From contig SUZN01000001.1 in assembly GCA_015059905.1 (NCBI GenBank), positions 372,001 through 436,000 of the forward strand: a stretch of 64,000 bases of DNA, written 5' to 3'. Position 1 is the stretch's first letter. Each line of letters begins with the position of its first letter. Both the position numbers and the translations under genes were made by a program. This DNA is from Rikenellaceae bacterium. GTDB taxonomy: Bacteria > Bacteroidota > Bacteroidia > Bacteroidales > Rikenellaceae. Positions 16,561-25,568 of this stretch are shown here, in pieces. The notes under the pieces are model-generated. The model did not search any database, had not been told where the DNA came from, and worked only from the letters and a program-made list of their open reading frames with translations.

Positions 16561-18378
16561 ATGAGATATACAAAGTTTGAAATAAGGAACTTTAAGGGTA
16601 TTAAGGATTTGACTATTGATTTGTCGAAGCAACCTTATAACCGCATACATACATTTGTGGGTCTCAACGAGAGTGGCAAGACAACTATTTTGGAGGCAAT
16701 AAACACTATTGTTGAAGGGTGGGTACCAGAGGATATTCATCAATTAATACCAAAACATCTAAAAGCTGCTTTTACAGGGGAAGTGTCAATTACTGCATAT
16801 GTGAATGTCGATGATGAAGATAATTATAAAATTTTAGAAAAATATAAAGAACTTGGTTATTCTGATTATTTACCTATCGAATATTTTACAATTAATTGTT
16901 GTTTAAAATTTAAGAGTTCACAACTTGATGGTCGTCCAATGTCCTATTGGAATTTTGACCCACTTGTAAAAAGAAACAAAGGAAGAAAATATATATCGTT
17001 AGGCGGTGAGCACAAGGATTGGCAAACCGTTGTTAGCTATATTCGGAGTTCTTTAATGCCGAGAATAGTTTACTATAAGAATTTGCTATTTGAATTTCCT
17101 GATAGAATATATTTACACGGTCCAAACGTCAATAAAAACAATAATGCGCCGTATAAGGATATAATTGAAGATATTATCAGAGAGGTTATTGATAAAGATG
17201 GGAGTATAGAGACTTCTTTATATGAGGCTTATAAAAAGCAAGATACAGGCTCAAAAGATATTTTTAGAGCAAGAAAAAATAAATTACAAGAATTTATTTC
17301 ACAAGAAGTATTCTCGAGTTGGGGAACTTTGTTCAATTCTAAAGAAATATCTGCTAAAATTGAATTAAATTTTGACGTATCCAAAGAAGCGAAAACCGAA
17401 GAAGAAAATTTTTATGTAGAAATTAGAATAGAAGAAGGTCCCGATTCCTTTTATATTTCTGAAAGGAGTGTTGGGTTCCGTTGGTTTTTCTCCTTCTTAT
17501 TCTTCATCCTTTTTAGAAAAAACAGAAAAACCGATTTGGGCGAAACATTGTTTTTGCTGGACGAGCCTGCTTCTAATTTGCACTCTACGGCACAAAAAAG
17601 ATTATTGGAAACTTTTGAGCGTTTTGTTGAGAATGAAACAAGACCCCTAAAATTGCTTTATACTACACATAGTCACCATTTGATAAATCCCAAATGGTTG
17701 GAAGGGGCTTTTGTAGTTAAAAATGAGTCAGTAGATTATAGTGAGCCTTTCGGTAATAGAAGTGTAACAAATATCACAGCTGTACCCTACAAAAGGTTTG
17801 TTGCTGAATACCCAGACCAGCAAGATTATTTTCAACCGATTTTAGACACTTTGGAATATCAGCCTGGTTTATTGGAAAAAGTGCCAAGCGTAATTATTAC
17901 CGAGGGTAAAAATGACTATTATACTTTGCGTTATGCCAACGAGATACTATTGAAAAACAAGTATAAGAAAATTCATTTTATACCAGGTGCAGGTTGTGAT
18001 AAAAACCACAGCATTATTCAACTATATATTGGTTGGAATAAACCGTTTATGATATTGTTAGATGCAGATAATGCAGGCAGGAAAGCAAAGAAATTATACA
18101 AAGATATATTTGGAGATTTGATAGTTGACAACATTAAAACTTATGATGAATTTGTGCCAGAGATAGGTGCAGTAGCAATGGAAGACATTTTCACAGAAGC
18201 GGAGAAGTTGGCGATAACACAACGTTTTGATGAGACTGCGACCAAATATAAGAAGAGTGCTTTTAATACAGCAATACAAACGGCTCTAATCAACAAGGAG
18301 GTTATGGAGTTGTCGGAAGAAACGCTGCAAAAGTTTGATAGTCTTCTTAAACAACTTAATTCGTATAAATTTGCGTAG
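16561..18378 (+). CDS. OLD-family ATPase/TOPRIM endonuclease inside the type I RM operon
   Basis: A 605-residue protein with an ABC/SMC-like ATPase split around a middle domain. Walker A is GLNESGKTT (34-42), Walker B is LFLLDEPASNLH (about 329-340) and the H-loop is TTHSHH (about 367). A C-terminal TOPRIM domain follows with the Glu in VIITEGKNDYYTL (about 443) and the DxD in LLDADNAGR (about 499). This is the layout of OLD-type nucleases. Many OLD proteins are anti-phage. No UvrD-like helicase follows, so it is not a Gabija pair. Base composition is clearly more AT-rich than in hsdM and hsdR, which suggests a separate origin. It begins 21 bases after hsdM and ends 4 bases before hsdS. Confidence 0.85.
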   Translation: MRYTKFEIRNFKGIKDLTIDLSKQPYNRIHTFVGLNESGKTTILEAINTIVEGWVPEDIHQLIPKHLKAAFTGEVSITAYVNVDDEDNYKILEKYKELGYSDYLPIEYFTINCCLKFKSSQLDGRPMSYWNFDPLVKRNKGRKYISLGGEHKDWQTVVSYIRSSLMPRIVYYKNLLFEFPDRIYLHGPNVNKNNNAPYKDIIEDIIREVIDKDGSIETSLYEAYKKQDTGSKDIFRARKNKLQEFISQEVFSSWGTLFNSKEISAKIELNFDVSKEAKTEEENFYVEIRIEEGPDSFYISERSVGFRWFFSFLFFILFRKNRKTDLGETLFLLDEPASNLHSTAQKRLLETFERFVENETRPLKLLYTTHSHHLINPKWLEGAFVVKNESVDYSEPFGNRSVTNITAVPYKRFVAEYPDQQDYFQPILDTLEYQPGLLEKVPSVIITEGKNDYYTLRYANEILLKNKYKKIHFIPGAGCDKNHSIIQLYIGWNKPFMILLDADNAGRKAKKLYKDIFGDLIVDNIKTYDEFVPEIGAVAMEDIFTEAEKLAITQRFDETATKYKKSAFNTAIQTALINKEVMELSEETLQKFDSLLKQLNSYKFA

Positions 18379-18382
18379 GATT

Positions 18383-19558
18383 ATGACCGAGTGGAAAACA
18401 TATAAATTATCAGAAATTGGAACTGTCGTAGGGGGTGCAACACCTTCAACATCCGTATCATCATACTACGGTGGTGATATTCCTTGGCTTACTCCAAAAG
18501 ATTTATCCAATTTTCAAGATAGATATATAGAGAAGGGTGAGCGTAATATCACGCAGGAGGGATTGGATAGTTGTTCTGCTCAACTATTACCAGCAAACAC
18601 TGTGTTGTTTTCTTCTCGCGCGCCAATTGGTTATGTCGCTATTGCAAAAAATCCGATTGCTACAAATCAGGGTTTTAAGAGCATTATTCCAAATGAAAAA
18701 GTAGATAGCCTTTTCCTATATTATATATTAAAGTATAATAAGGACAAAATCGAAGCAATGGGTAGCGGTACAACCTTTAAAGAGGTATCAGGTGCTGTGA
18801 TGAAAAATGTGGAAATTTCTTTGCCGGGGTTGGAGGAGCAGCGGAGGATTGCGGGGATATTGGGTGCGATAGATGATAAAATCGAAAACAATCGCCGCAT
18901 AAACACCAACCTCGAACTCCAAGCCCAAGCACTCTATAAACAATGGTTTGTAGATAATCGCAACGATGATTGGGAAGAAAAACAACTTGGAGAGATTGCA
19001 TTACACATTACCGATGGAGTACATAATACAGTGATAGACTCGCCAAATGGAGAATACTATTTGTTGAGTTGTAAAAATATAAAAAGTGGGCAATTGTTCA
19101 TAGGTAGCAATGAACGACGAATTGACCAAGAAACATTTGCAAGACTGCGTAAAAGAACGAGATTGTCTCAGGGCGATATTTTGGTGACCTCAGTAGGAAC
19201 AGTTGGTGAAATGTATCTTGTTAATGAGATTCCAGCAAATTATGAATTTCAACGAAGTGTCGCCATTATTAAACCTAACCAAAGTATTATTAGTTCATAC
19301 TTTTTGTATTCGGCTTTATTGTATCTGCAGAATGAGATTAAACATCTCGCACACGGAGCGGTACAGCAATGTATATTCATATCAGATTTGAAAGAGTATT
19401 CATTGATAGTACCTAATAGAAGTGATATATCAGCCTTTGATGCAGTCGTTGCACCAATGTTTAATAAAATCGGGGTGTTGCAAAAAGAAAATGAAACCCT
19501 CGCCACCCTCCGCGATACCTTATTGCCAAAATTGATGAATGGAGAAATAAAATTGTAA
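18383..19558 (+). CDS. hsdS: Type I restriction system specificity subunit HsdS
   Basis: A DNA-recognition subunit of 391 residues with two target-recognition domains. Each is followed by a conserved coiled spacer (LEEQRRIAGILGAIDDKIENN near residue 150 and NKIGVLQKENETLATLRDTLLPKL at the end). TRD1 starts WKTYKLSEIGTVVGGATPS; TRD2 starts WEEKQLGEIALHITDGVHN. The upstream in-frame start at 18335 lies inside the OLD gene; ATG 18383 is preferred because it begins with the family sequence MTEWKTYKLSEIG. The recognition sequence cannot be read from the protein. Confidence 0.95.
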   Translation: MTEWKTYKLSEIGTVVGGATPSTSVSSYYGGDIPWLTPKDLSNFQDRYIEKGERNITQEGLDSCSAQLLPANTVLFSSRAPIGYVAIAKNPIATNQGFKSIIPNEKVDSLFLYYILKYNKDKIEAMGSGTTFKEVSGAVMKNVEISLPGLEEQRRIAGILGAIDDKIENNRRINTNLELQAQALYKQWFVDNRNDDWEEKQLGEIALHITDGVHNTVIDSPNGEYYLLSCKNIKSGQLFIGSNERRIDQETFARLRKRTRLSQGDILVTSVGTVGEMYLVNEIPANYEFQRSVAIIKPNQSIISSYFLYSALLYLQNEIKHLAHGAVQQCIFISDLKEYSLIVPNRSDISAFDAVVAPMFNKIGVLQKENETLATLRDTLLPKLMNGEIKL

Positions 19559-19564
19559 GATTAT

Positions 19565-19972
19565 ATGTCTAATATAGCAGAAATTGATAATCTTATAGCA
19601 AGATGTCATTATTGTGATGATTTAGAAGTGGCTAAATCTATTCAAGCCGATGCTATTTCTGTATTTAAAAAGTTAGGTTGTAGTAACGAAATAATACAAA
19701 GTTGTTGCAATCTTGATTTTGGTGAAAATATTGAAATCTTAAGAATTCCAATGGGGCATTTGGGTTATTGCGAGTCTCCAATAAATCAAATAAAGGCTTT
19801 TAGTAGTGATTTGAAAGAGTTGCGCGAAATACTCAATGAAGCTCGAACTATAATAGACAGAGAAAATAATCAAAAAACGCAGCGGTGGTCGCTTATTTTG
19901 GCGGCAATAGCAGCGGTGGGTACGATAATAACTCTATTATTTACAATTTTTGATTACCTTTGTAACAACTAA
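19565..19972 (+). CDS. Small C-terminally anchored protein in the RM operon
   Basis: A 135-residue protein I do not recognise. Residues 1-105 look soluble and helical with several Cys (ARCHYCDD, SCCNLD). Residues 108-131 form one hydrophobic helix (WSLILAAIAAVGTIITLLF), so it is probably tail-anchored in the inner membrane. It lies 6 bases after hsdS and 12 before hsdR and is AT-rich like the OLD gene. It might be an accessory effector or regulator of the locus; this is inference from place only. Confidence 0.65.
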   Translation: MSNIAEIDNLIARCHYCDDLEVAKSIQADAISVFKKLGCSNEIIQSCCNLDFGENIEILRIPMGHLGYCESPINQIKAFSSDLKELREILNEARTIIDRENNQKTQRWSLILAAIAAVGTIITLLFTIFDYLCNN

Positions 19973-19984
19973 CCATCAAAATAT

Positions 19985-22900
19985 ATGCACTTTACCGAGG
20001 CACATTTTGAGAATGCGATATTGGAGTTGATGCGTGATACGCTGGGCTACGATTATATCTACGGCCCAAGTGTGGAGCGCGAATACACCGAGCCGTTGCA
20101 CATCGACCTTGTGCAGCAGTCGCTCTATGCCATAAACCCTGCGCTCCCAGCCGAGGCGGTGGAGGAGGCAATCGCCAAGATTCGCACCATCGAAAGTGGC
20201 TCGCTTGTGCAGCGCAACGAGGTGTTCCACGACTATCTGCAAAATGGTGTCGAGGTAAACTATTTCGACGGCAAAGAACAGCGCGCAACACGCGTAAAAC
20301 TCATAGACTACGACACGCCCCTACGCAACAACTTCACCGTAGCCAACCAATGGACCGTAGAGGAGCGTTCGGTGCGCAGGGCGGACATTGTGGTATTTGT
20401 AAACGGCTTCCCCCTTGTGGTTGTGGAGCTGAAATCGCCATCGCGAGAGAATACCGATGTCTCGGAGGCATACGCCCAGTTGCGAAACTATATGATTGAG
20501 ATACCGTCGCTCTTTGTCTATAACGCCTTTTGCGTGATGAGCGATATGGCGACCTCCAAAGCGGGCACGATAACCGCCGGCGAGGACCGTTTTATGGAGT
20601 GGAAAACCGTTGATGGCACAAGCGAGATAAACCGCTACGCCGCTTTCGATGTGTTGTTCTCTGGAATGTTCGACAAGGCACGCCTGATAGAGATTTTGCG
20701 AGGTTTTATCTGCTTCTCGAAGGACGAAAAGCAGAGCGCAAAGATTTTGGCGGGTTATCATCAATTCTTCGCCGTACGCAAGGCGGTAAACTCGGTGGTC
20801 GAGGCGACACAAACCGATGGCAAGGGCGGAGTGTTTTGGCACACGCAGGGCTCGGGAAAGTCGCTATCAATGGTATTCTTCGCCAAACGACTGCAAGAGG
20901 CGGTGTCGTCGCCCACAATCGTAATTCTCACCGACCGCAACGACCTCGACGGGCAGCTGTATCGTCAGTTTGCAAAGTGTGCCGACTTCCTGCGCCAAAC
21001 GCCCGTACAGGCCGAGAGCAGAAAGCACCTCGGCGAACTATTGCAGGGGCGAGAGGCAAACGGCATATTCTTTACCACGATGCAGAAGTTCGAGGAGAGC
21101 GAAGAGCCCCTCTCGACACGCCGAAATATAGTCGTAATTGCCGACGAGGCACACCGCAGCCAATACGGACTGACTGAGAAAATCGACAGCGAAGGAAGAG
21201 TGAAGGTGGGAGCAGCACGCCGAGTGCGTAACTCGCTGCCAAATGCCACCTACATAGGCTTTACGGGCACTCCCATTTCGCAGAAAGATCGCTCGACAAG
21301 AGAGGTGTTTGGCGACTATATAGATGTTTACGATATGACGCAAGCGGTGGCAGATGGTGCTACACGCCCTGTGTTTTACGAGAGCCGAGTGATAAATCTC
21401 AAGCTCGACGAGGCAACGCTCCGCCGCATAGACGACGAGTATGAGGCAATGGCTGACGAGGCGGAGGAGTACGCAATAGAGAAGAGCAAGCGAGAGTTGG
21501 GCCGTCTTGACTCCATACTCGGTGCAGATGAGACGATAGATTCTCTCGTTGGCGACATTCTCGACCACTACGAGAATTACCGCCAATATGAGCAGACGGG
21601 TAAGGCAATGATTGTTGCCTACTCACGCCCGATAGCGATGAAAATTTACCGTCGCATCTTGGAGTTGCGACCTGCGTGGACCGAGAAGTTGGCGGTGGTG
21701 ATGACTTCGGGCAACAAAGACCCCGAGGAGTGGCGCGAGATAATCGGCAATGACGCCCACAAAAAGGAGCTCGAAAAGCGATTTAAGGATAACGACAGCC
21801 CGCTGAAAGTGGTGATTGTGGTGGATATGTGGCTCACGGGATTTGATGTGCCGTCGCTCTCGACGATGTATGTCTATAAACCTATGTCGGGGCACAATCT
21901 GATGCAGGCCATTGCGCGTGTAAATCGTGTATTTGGCGACAAGCAGGGCGGTTTGGTGGTCGATTATGTGGGCATAGCATCCGCTTTGAAGCAGGCAATG
22001 AATGACTACACCATTCGTGACCGCAAGAACTACGGCGATACCGATATTTCTAAGACCGCATATCCCGAATTTCAGAAAAAGTTGGAGGTGTGTCGCGACC
22101 TGTTGCACGGCTTCGACTACTCGGTATTCTACGGCGAGTCGGATATGGCACGAGCTGCGGCGATTGCGGGTGGTGTCGATTTCCTGCAAGACCCAGAGCG
22201 TGAAGAAACAAAGAAATTATATATCAAGGAGGCGTTGTTGCTCCGTCAGTCGTTGTCGCTGTGTCAGAGTCTTCTGCAACGCGAGGAACGATTGGAGGCT
22301 GCTTACTTCGAGGCAGTACGTACACTGCTGACCCGTGTTGAAGGCAAGGGTAAGATTTCGTTTAGAGAGATTAACGAGCACATAAACGAACTGCTCAAAC
22401 AGAGCATCAAGAGCAAGGGTGTGATAAACCTCTTCTCGGACATCAAAGAGGAGTTCTCGATTTTCGACCCGAAGTTCTTGGAGGAGATAGCGCAGATGAA
22501 GCAGAAAAACTTTGCTGTGGAGTTGCTGCGCAAGCTGATTGCCGAGCAGATACGGGTTTATCAGCGCACAAACACCGTGCGTGCCGAGAAGTTCTCCGAG
22601 ATTTTGGCAAATGCGATGAGCAACTACCTCAAAGGTATGCTTACCAATGAGGAGGTTATCGAGGAGTTGTTGAAGACTGCCCGAGCGATAGTTAGTGGCG
22701 AGGAAGAGGGTAAAAAACTCAACCTCTCGACCGAGGAGTTGGCGTTCTACGATGCTATTACCAAGCCCGAGGCTGTGCAGGATTTCTATACAAACGAGCA
22801 ACTTATCGCTATCACACGCGAACTCACAGACGCGCTCCGAACAAATAAGACCATTGATTGGACGATGAAGGAGAGTGCTCGTGCTGGTATGCGCCGCATT

Positions 22901-23005
22901 GTGAAACGCCTACTCAAAAAATACAAATATCCACCAGAGGGACAGGAAACAGCACTCGAAACTATTATGACTCAATGCGAGATGTGGAGTGAAAACAATA
23001 TATAG
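19985..23005 (+). CDS. hsdR: Type I restriction endonuclease subunit HsdR
   Basis: ATP-dependent translocase and nuclease of the type I system. The 1006-residue protein has an N-terminal PD-(D/E)XK domain with VVVELKSPS near residue 148. The SF2 motor follows with Walker A GSGKS near 289, DEAHRS near 388 and motif VI-like QAIARVNRVFGDKQGG. A helical C-terminal domain contacts HsdM/HsdS. It ends MTQCEMWSENNI; a near-identical tail fragment is inverted at 14810-14935. GC content returns to the chromosomal level. Confidence 0.97.
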   Translation: MHFTEAHFENAILELMRDTLGYDYIYGPSVEREYTEPLHIDLVQQSLYAINPALPAEAVEEAIAKIRTIESGSLVQRNEVFHDYLQNGVEVNYFDGKEQRATRVKLIDYDTPLRNNFTVANQWTVEERSVRRADIVVFVNGFPLVVVELKSPSRENTDVSEAYAQLRNYMIEIPSLFVYNAFCVMSDMATSKAGTITAGEDRFMEWKTVDGTSEINRYAAFDVLFSGMFDKARLIEILRGFICFSKDEKQSAKILAGYHQFFAVRKAVNSVVEATQTDGKGGVFWHTQGSGKSLSMVFFAKRLQEAVSSPTIVILTDRNDLDGQLYRQFAKCADFLRQTPVQAESRKHLGELLQGREANGIFFTTMQKFEESEEPLSTRRNIVVIADEAHRSQYGLTEKIDSEGRVKVGAARRVRNSLPNATYIGFTGTPISQKDRSTREVFGDYIDVYDMTQAVADGATRPVFYESRVINLKLDEATLRRIDDEYEAMADEAEEYAIEKSKRELGRLDSILGADETIDSLVGDILDHYENYRQYEQTGKAMIVAYSRPIAMKIYRRILELRPAWTEKLAVVMTSGNKDPEEWREIIGNDAHKKELEKRFKDNDSPLKVVIVVDMWLTGFDVPSLSTMYVYKPMSGHNLMQAIARVNRVFGDKQGGLVVDYVGIASALKQAMNDYTIRDRKNYGDTDISKTAYPEFQKKLEVCRDLLHGFDYSVFYGESDMARAAAIAGGVDFLQDPEREETKKLYIKEALLLRQSLSLCQSLLQREERLEAAYFEAVRTLLTRVEGKGKISFREINEHINELLKQSIKSKGVINLFSDIKEEFSIFDPKFLEEIAQMKQKNFAVELLRKLIAEQIRVYQRTNTVRAEKFSEILANAMSNYLKGMLTNEEVIEELLKTARAIVSGEEEGKKLNLSTEELAFYDAITKPEAVQDFYTNEQLIAITRELTDALRTNKTIDWTMKESARAGMRRIVKRLLKKYKYPPEGQETALETIMTQCEMWSENNI

Positions 23006-23203
23006 CTTTTATATGCTAAGATATATGAACTTGCCCTTTTGACCGAGAGAGGGTTGATATTCTACGAGCATTTCAAGGTAGATATATAACTGTCATCGGC
23101 TAATGTCTAAATAACGAAGTCTGCAAATCTTGCATATCGTCATAAGTTCTGTTGTGTTCATCTGATTTTTGAGTGCAACCGATGCGCTCACGCCACACTC
23201 CCG

Positions 23204-23794
23204 CTAATGCAGAAGCCGTAAGGTGGTTAATCCATTCTGAGTTCCTACTATATACGAGTGGTGATTTGTGTTGGGTGTCGCAACTTGATGAAAATCTGTT
23301 AGAATTAACTCTTTGCCAAGTGCGAATTGTAAACACGAGAAGGTATCACCTTTTTGCATTTTCGAGTTCTCGCAATGCTCCGCCACAAAGCGGTTATTGC
23401 CCAGGTAGCGCACCACGCAAAGGCGGTCGGGAAGCCAACCAATTTGCAGACGGGCGCCCACAGAAAGTTCACTCGATGCGATATGTTCCGCATCGAAAAG
23501 TTCCGACTCGCACTCAGATTCGGCGTGTATCTGTTCGCAGAAATCCTTCCAATAGCACCCTGCGGCGTACTGCGACAAGACATCAAGTGTACGTTGCGAA
23601 ATGGTGTCGTAGCCTCGTGTAGAGTAACCCCACACTCGCTCCAAAGTGCTCTCTGAAATGTGTTGTCGTTGCTCCATCTCAATCACAGCAACCAATGCCA
23701 AAAAGTCAGCGTGAACAGCCAACCTTTTGCCAAAACGACCTTCCACTCGCTCTCGTAGTGCGATAATTTGCGGTATATCTCTTTGAATGCTCAT
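23204..23794 (-). CDS. Putative regulator paired with the Ser/Thr kinase
   Basis: A 196-residue protein of a type I recall as hypothetical in Bacteroides relatives. The N-terminal part (residues 5-75) is helical with an HTH-like pattern (RQHISESTLERVWGYSTRGYDTISQRTLDVLSQY seen in two pieces). The C-terminal part is beta-rich (GARLQIGWLPDRLCVVRYLG, ENSKMQKGDTFSCLQF). Start ATG 23794 is chosen because the upstream Met at 23824 would lie in the divergent promoter. It is divergent from the kinase gene with overlapping -7 elements. A regulatory role is inference. Confidence 0.65.
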   Translation of the reverse strand: MSIQRDIPQIIALRERVEGRFGKRLAVHADFLALVAVIEMEQRQHISESTLERVWGYSTRGYDTISQRTLDVLSQYAAGCYWKDFCEQIHAESECESELFDAEHIASSELSVGARLQIGWLPDRLCVVRYLGNNRFVAEHCENSKMQKGDTFSCLQFALGKELILTDFHQVATPNTNHHSYIVGTQNGLTTLRLLH

Positions 23795-23799
23795 CGTTA

Positions 23800-23820
23800 C
23801 AAAAATAATCATTATCTTTG
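23800..23820. promoter_or_regulatory. Palindromic back-to-back -7 elements
   Basis: The 21 bases read CAAAAATAAT-C-ATTATCTTTG, a palindrome with one mismatched pair. Each half is a -7 motif: TATTTTTG on the minus strand (23807-23800) and TATCTTTG on the plus strand (23813-23820), 5 bases apart. Divergent transcription of the regulator-like gene and the kinase probably starts here, and the site could double as an operator. Confidence 0.55.
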
Positions 23821-23838
23821 ACAATCAAAAACGATTTG

Positions 23839-25017
23839 ATGGCAGAAGAGAGCAATATATTTGACAAAACGCCCGAGAAGTGTAACAATACGCAAGGCTT
23901 TAACGACTTTAAGTTGTTAAAAACCACTGCAAATGCTTCGTTGTACCTCGCCTTCAAGGCTGGCAAGCGCTTTCTTATAAAGACTACAAAAGACAACACC
24001 GAGCGACAGAATAAGATGTTGCACCGCGAATATGAGTTGTCTATTGGTTGTGACCATCCACACCTTGTACACATATACACGATAGAGAATTTGCCATTCG
24101 GAACAGGTTTGGTTATGGAGTATATTGAGGGGCGGACACTCGATAAATATCTCGTTGAAAACCCTTCGAAGAAGGAGCGTAACCGCATCTTCTCTGAATT
24201 ACTTTCAGCGGTTGGGTATCTTCACAAGCGAGGTATAATTCACAACGATATAAAACCCGAAAATATACTAATCACGCGCATCGATAACTCGCTGAAACTT
24301 ATCGATTTCGGTTTGGCAGACAGCGATATCGAGTATGCTATGCGTACCCTTGGTTGTACACCTCGCTATGCATCGCCCGAATTACAATCTCAGAGCCGTG
24401 AAATAGATGCTCGTAGCGACATCTATTCGATAGGCGTTTTGATGCGTGAGATATTCGGCAAACGACACCTTCGTATTGCCGAACGCTGTTGTCGTGCAAA
24501 AGCCGAGGAGCGATACGAAAATATATCGGTTCTGCAACGTGCCTGGCAACATCGCAATCGCCTGCAATGGGGACTGCTTGGAATAGTGGTAGTTGCTATT
24601 TTCGCTCTTCCTTTTATTTTCTTAGCGCAGATAAAACTTGCCGAGCGAAACGAAGCAAGGGAGCGCGGACAGTTGCTCCGACAAATTGAGTGTGATGTAG
24701 AGCAAATTTATACAATTATGGCAGATTCTGTTTCTCGGGCAGTATATTACGAATTTGCGAATAATCATATCCTATCGTTCTGCGAAGAGCTTGCGAAGTA
24801 TCAGAGTGAGCATATTTCAACCATTGCAGATGCCGAGTTGAGCACTCTCGCCACAAATGTCTATACTCATACGCTCAACAAGTATAATGAACAACTATGG
24901 AGGCTGACTGAAGCACTGCCAATGATGCACAAAAGCAACCTGCCACCAGCGGAGTATAATTTTTACAATTCACTACTACAAGCTCGCAAGCCATATCGCC
25001 CATATCGGGCAGAATAA
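23839..25017 (+). CDS. Membrane-anchored serine/threonine protein kinase
   Basis: A Hanks-type kinase, 392 residues. The ATP-binding Lys is in RFLIKTTKD, the catalytic loop is HNDIKPENIL (HND in place of HRD), the metal motif is IDFGLAD, and ASPEL replaces APE. The Gly-rich loop is poorly conserved (KLLKTTANASLYLAF). After the kinase lobe (about 1-235) comes one membrane helix (LQWGLLGIVVVAIFALPFIFLA, given as its core) and a C-terminal helical sensor-like part of about 125 residues. Start ATG 23839 is chosen; ATG 23818 overlaps the -7 motif. Targets are unknown; it may phosphorylate proteins of the adjacent cluster. Confidence 0.85.
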   Translation: MAEESNIFDKTPEKCNNTQGFNDFKLLKTTANASLYLAFKAGKRFLIKTTKDNTERQNKMLHREYELSIGCDHPHLVHIYTIENLPFGTGLVMEYIEGRTLDKYLVENPSKKERNRIFSELLSAVGYLHKRGIIHNDIKPENILITRIDNSLKLIDFGLADSDIEYAMRTLGCTPRYASPELQSQSREIDARSDIYSIGVLMREIFGKRHLRIAERCCRAKAEERYENISVLQRAWQHRNRLQWGLLGIVVVAIFALPFIFLAQIKLAERNEARERGQLLRQIECDVEQIYTIMADSVSRAVYYEFANNHILSFCEELAKYQSEHISTIADAELSTLATNVYTHTLNKYNEQLWRLTEALPMMHKSNLPPAEYNFYNSLLQARKPYRPYRAE

Positions 25018-25165
25018 CCGAAAGACAACGAAAGACAACGGTAAAATCCCTTTCGTAACACTTTTATTCATACCTTTGTCATAAGCAACAGCCAATCTCT
25101 TAAAGATATCTCTGCAAAAGGATGAGATTTTTTTCGGAGGAGGGGGATTTGTTAGATATTTTTAC

Positions 25166-25173
25166 TATATTTG
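25166..25173 (+). promoter_or_regulatory. -7 promoter element of the structured RNA
   Basis: TATATTTG matches TAnnTTTG and would start a transcript near 25180. No -33 at standard spacing is evident. Confidence 0.5.
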
Positions 25174-25179
25174 TACAAA

Positions 25180-25385
25180 TATTCGATTTACACGCAAGTG
25201 TTTGTCGTTCTCGCTGATGAACCTAGGAAATTCATTTACGGTAAGAGAAGACGAACCCTGCTGCGAGTTCGTATATGCTATTGGCATATACGGGCATAGC
25301 GTGGGCTGTTGCTTTTTCTTCTTACCACGGCTTTCCTAGGGCCTATCAGCGGAGATTAAGTGATTAGTCTGCGCTTCTTTTTTTA
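25180..25385 (+). ncRNA. ssrS: Structured non-coding RNA, probable 6S RNA
   Basis: A long, interrupted stem closes across about 200 bases. AAGTG (25196) pairs CGCTT (25372). CTCGCTGAT (25210-25218) pairs ATCAGCGGAG (25345-25354). CCTAGG (25222) pairs CCTAGG (25335). GGTAAGAGAAGA (25240-25251) pairs TCTTCTTACC (25317-25326). An apical hairpin CGTATATGC/GCATATACG is at 25270-25292. It ends in a T run (25378-25384). A single rod with internal bubbles, its length, its own promoter and the lack of a frame fit 6S RNA, the RNA polymerase regulator. The 6S name rests on shape and on a weak memory of Bacteroides sequences. The rest of 25018-25568 shows only a 10-base direct repeat near 25020 and no gene. 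Confidence 0.5.
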
Positions 25386-25568
25386 TACCCCGAAGCGTAG
25401 CAATTTTGAACTGAACTTAAACTTGTTATGCAACTTTTCGATAGAGGAAAGATAATATTATTGCTGTGCTATCCCTGTGAGGATTTTGTGTTACCGTGTC
25501 GAGAGCAACACAATGGCAATATGGCAATTTAAAATCCATAGTCAAAAATTCTAATACACTATACTATT

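Noticed and set aside
15019..16743. A 574-codon open frame on the minus strand
   Set aside because: It is antisense to hsdM, which has all methyltransferase motifs. The frame is open only because of the codon bias of hsdM.
16561..18378. Gabija system
   Set aside because: The OLD-like gene has no adjacent UvrD-type helicase (GajB); the following gene is hsdS.
14566..23005. Integration of the restriction island at tRNA-Arg by an integrase
   Set aside because: The tRNA is near the left border, but no repeat of its 3' end was found at the right side and no integrase gene is present.
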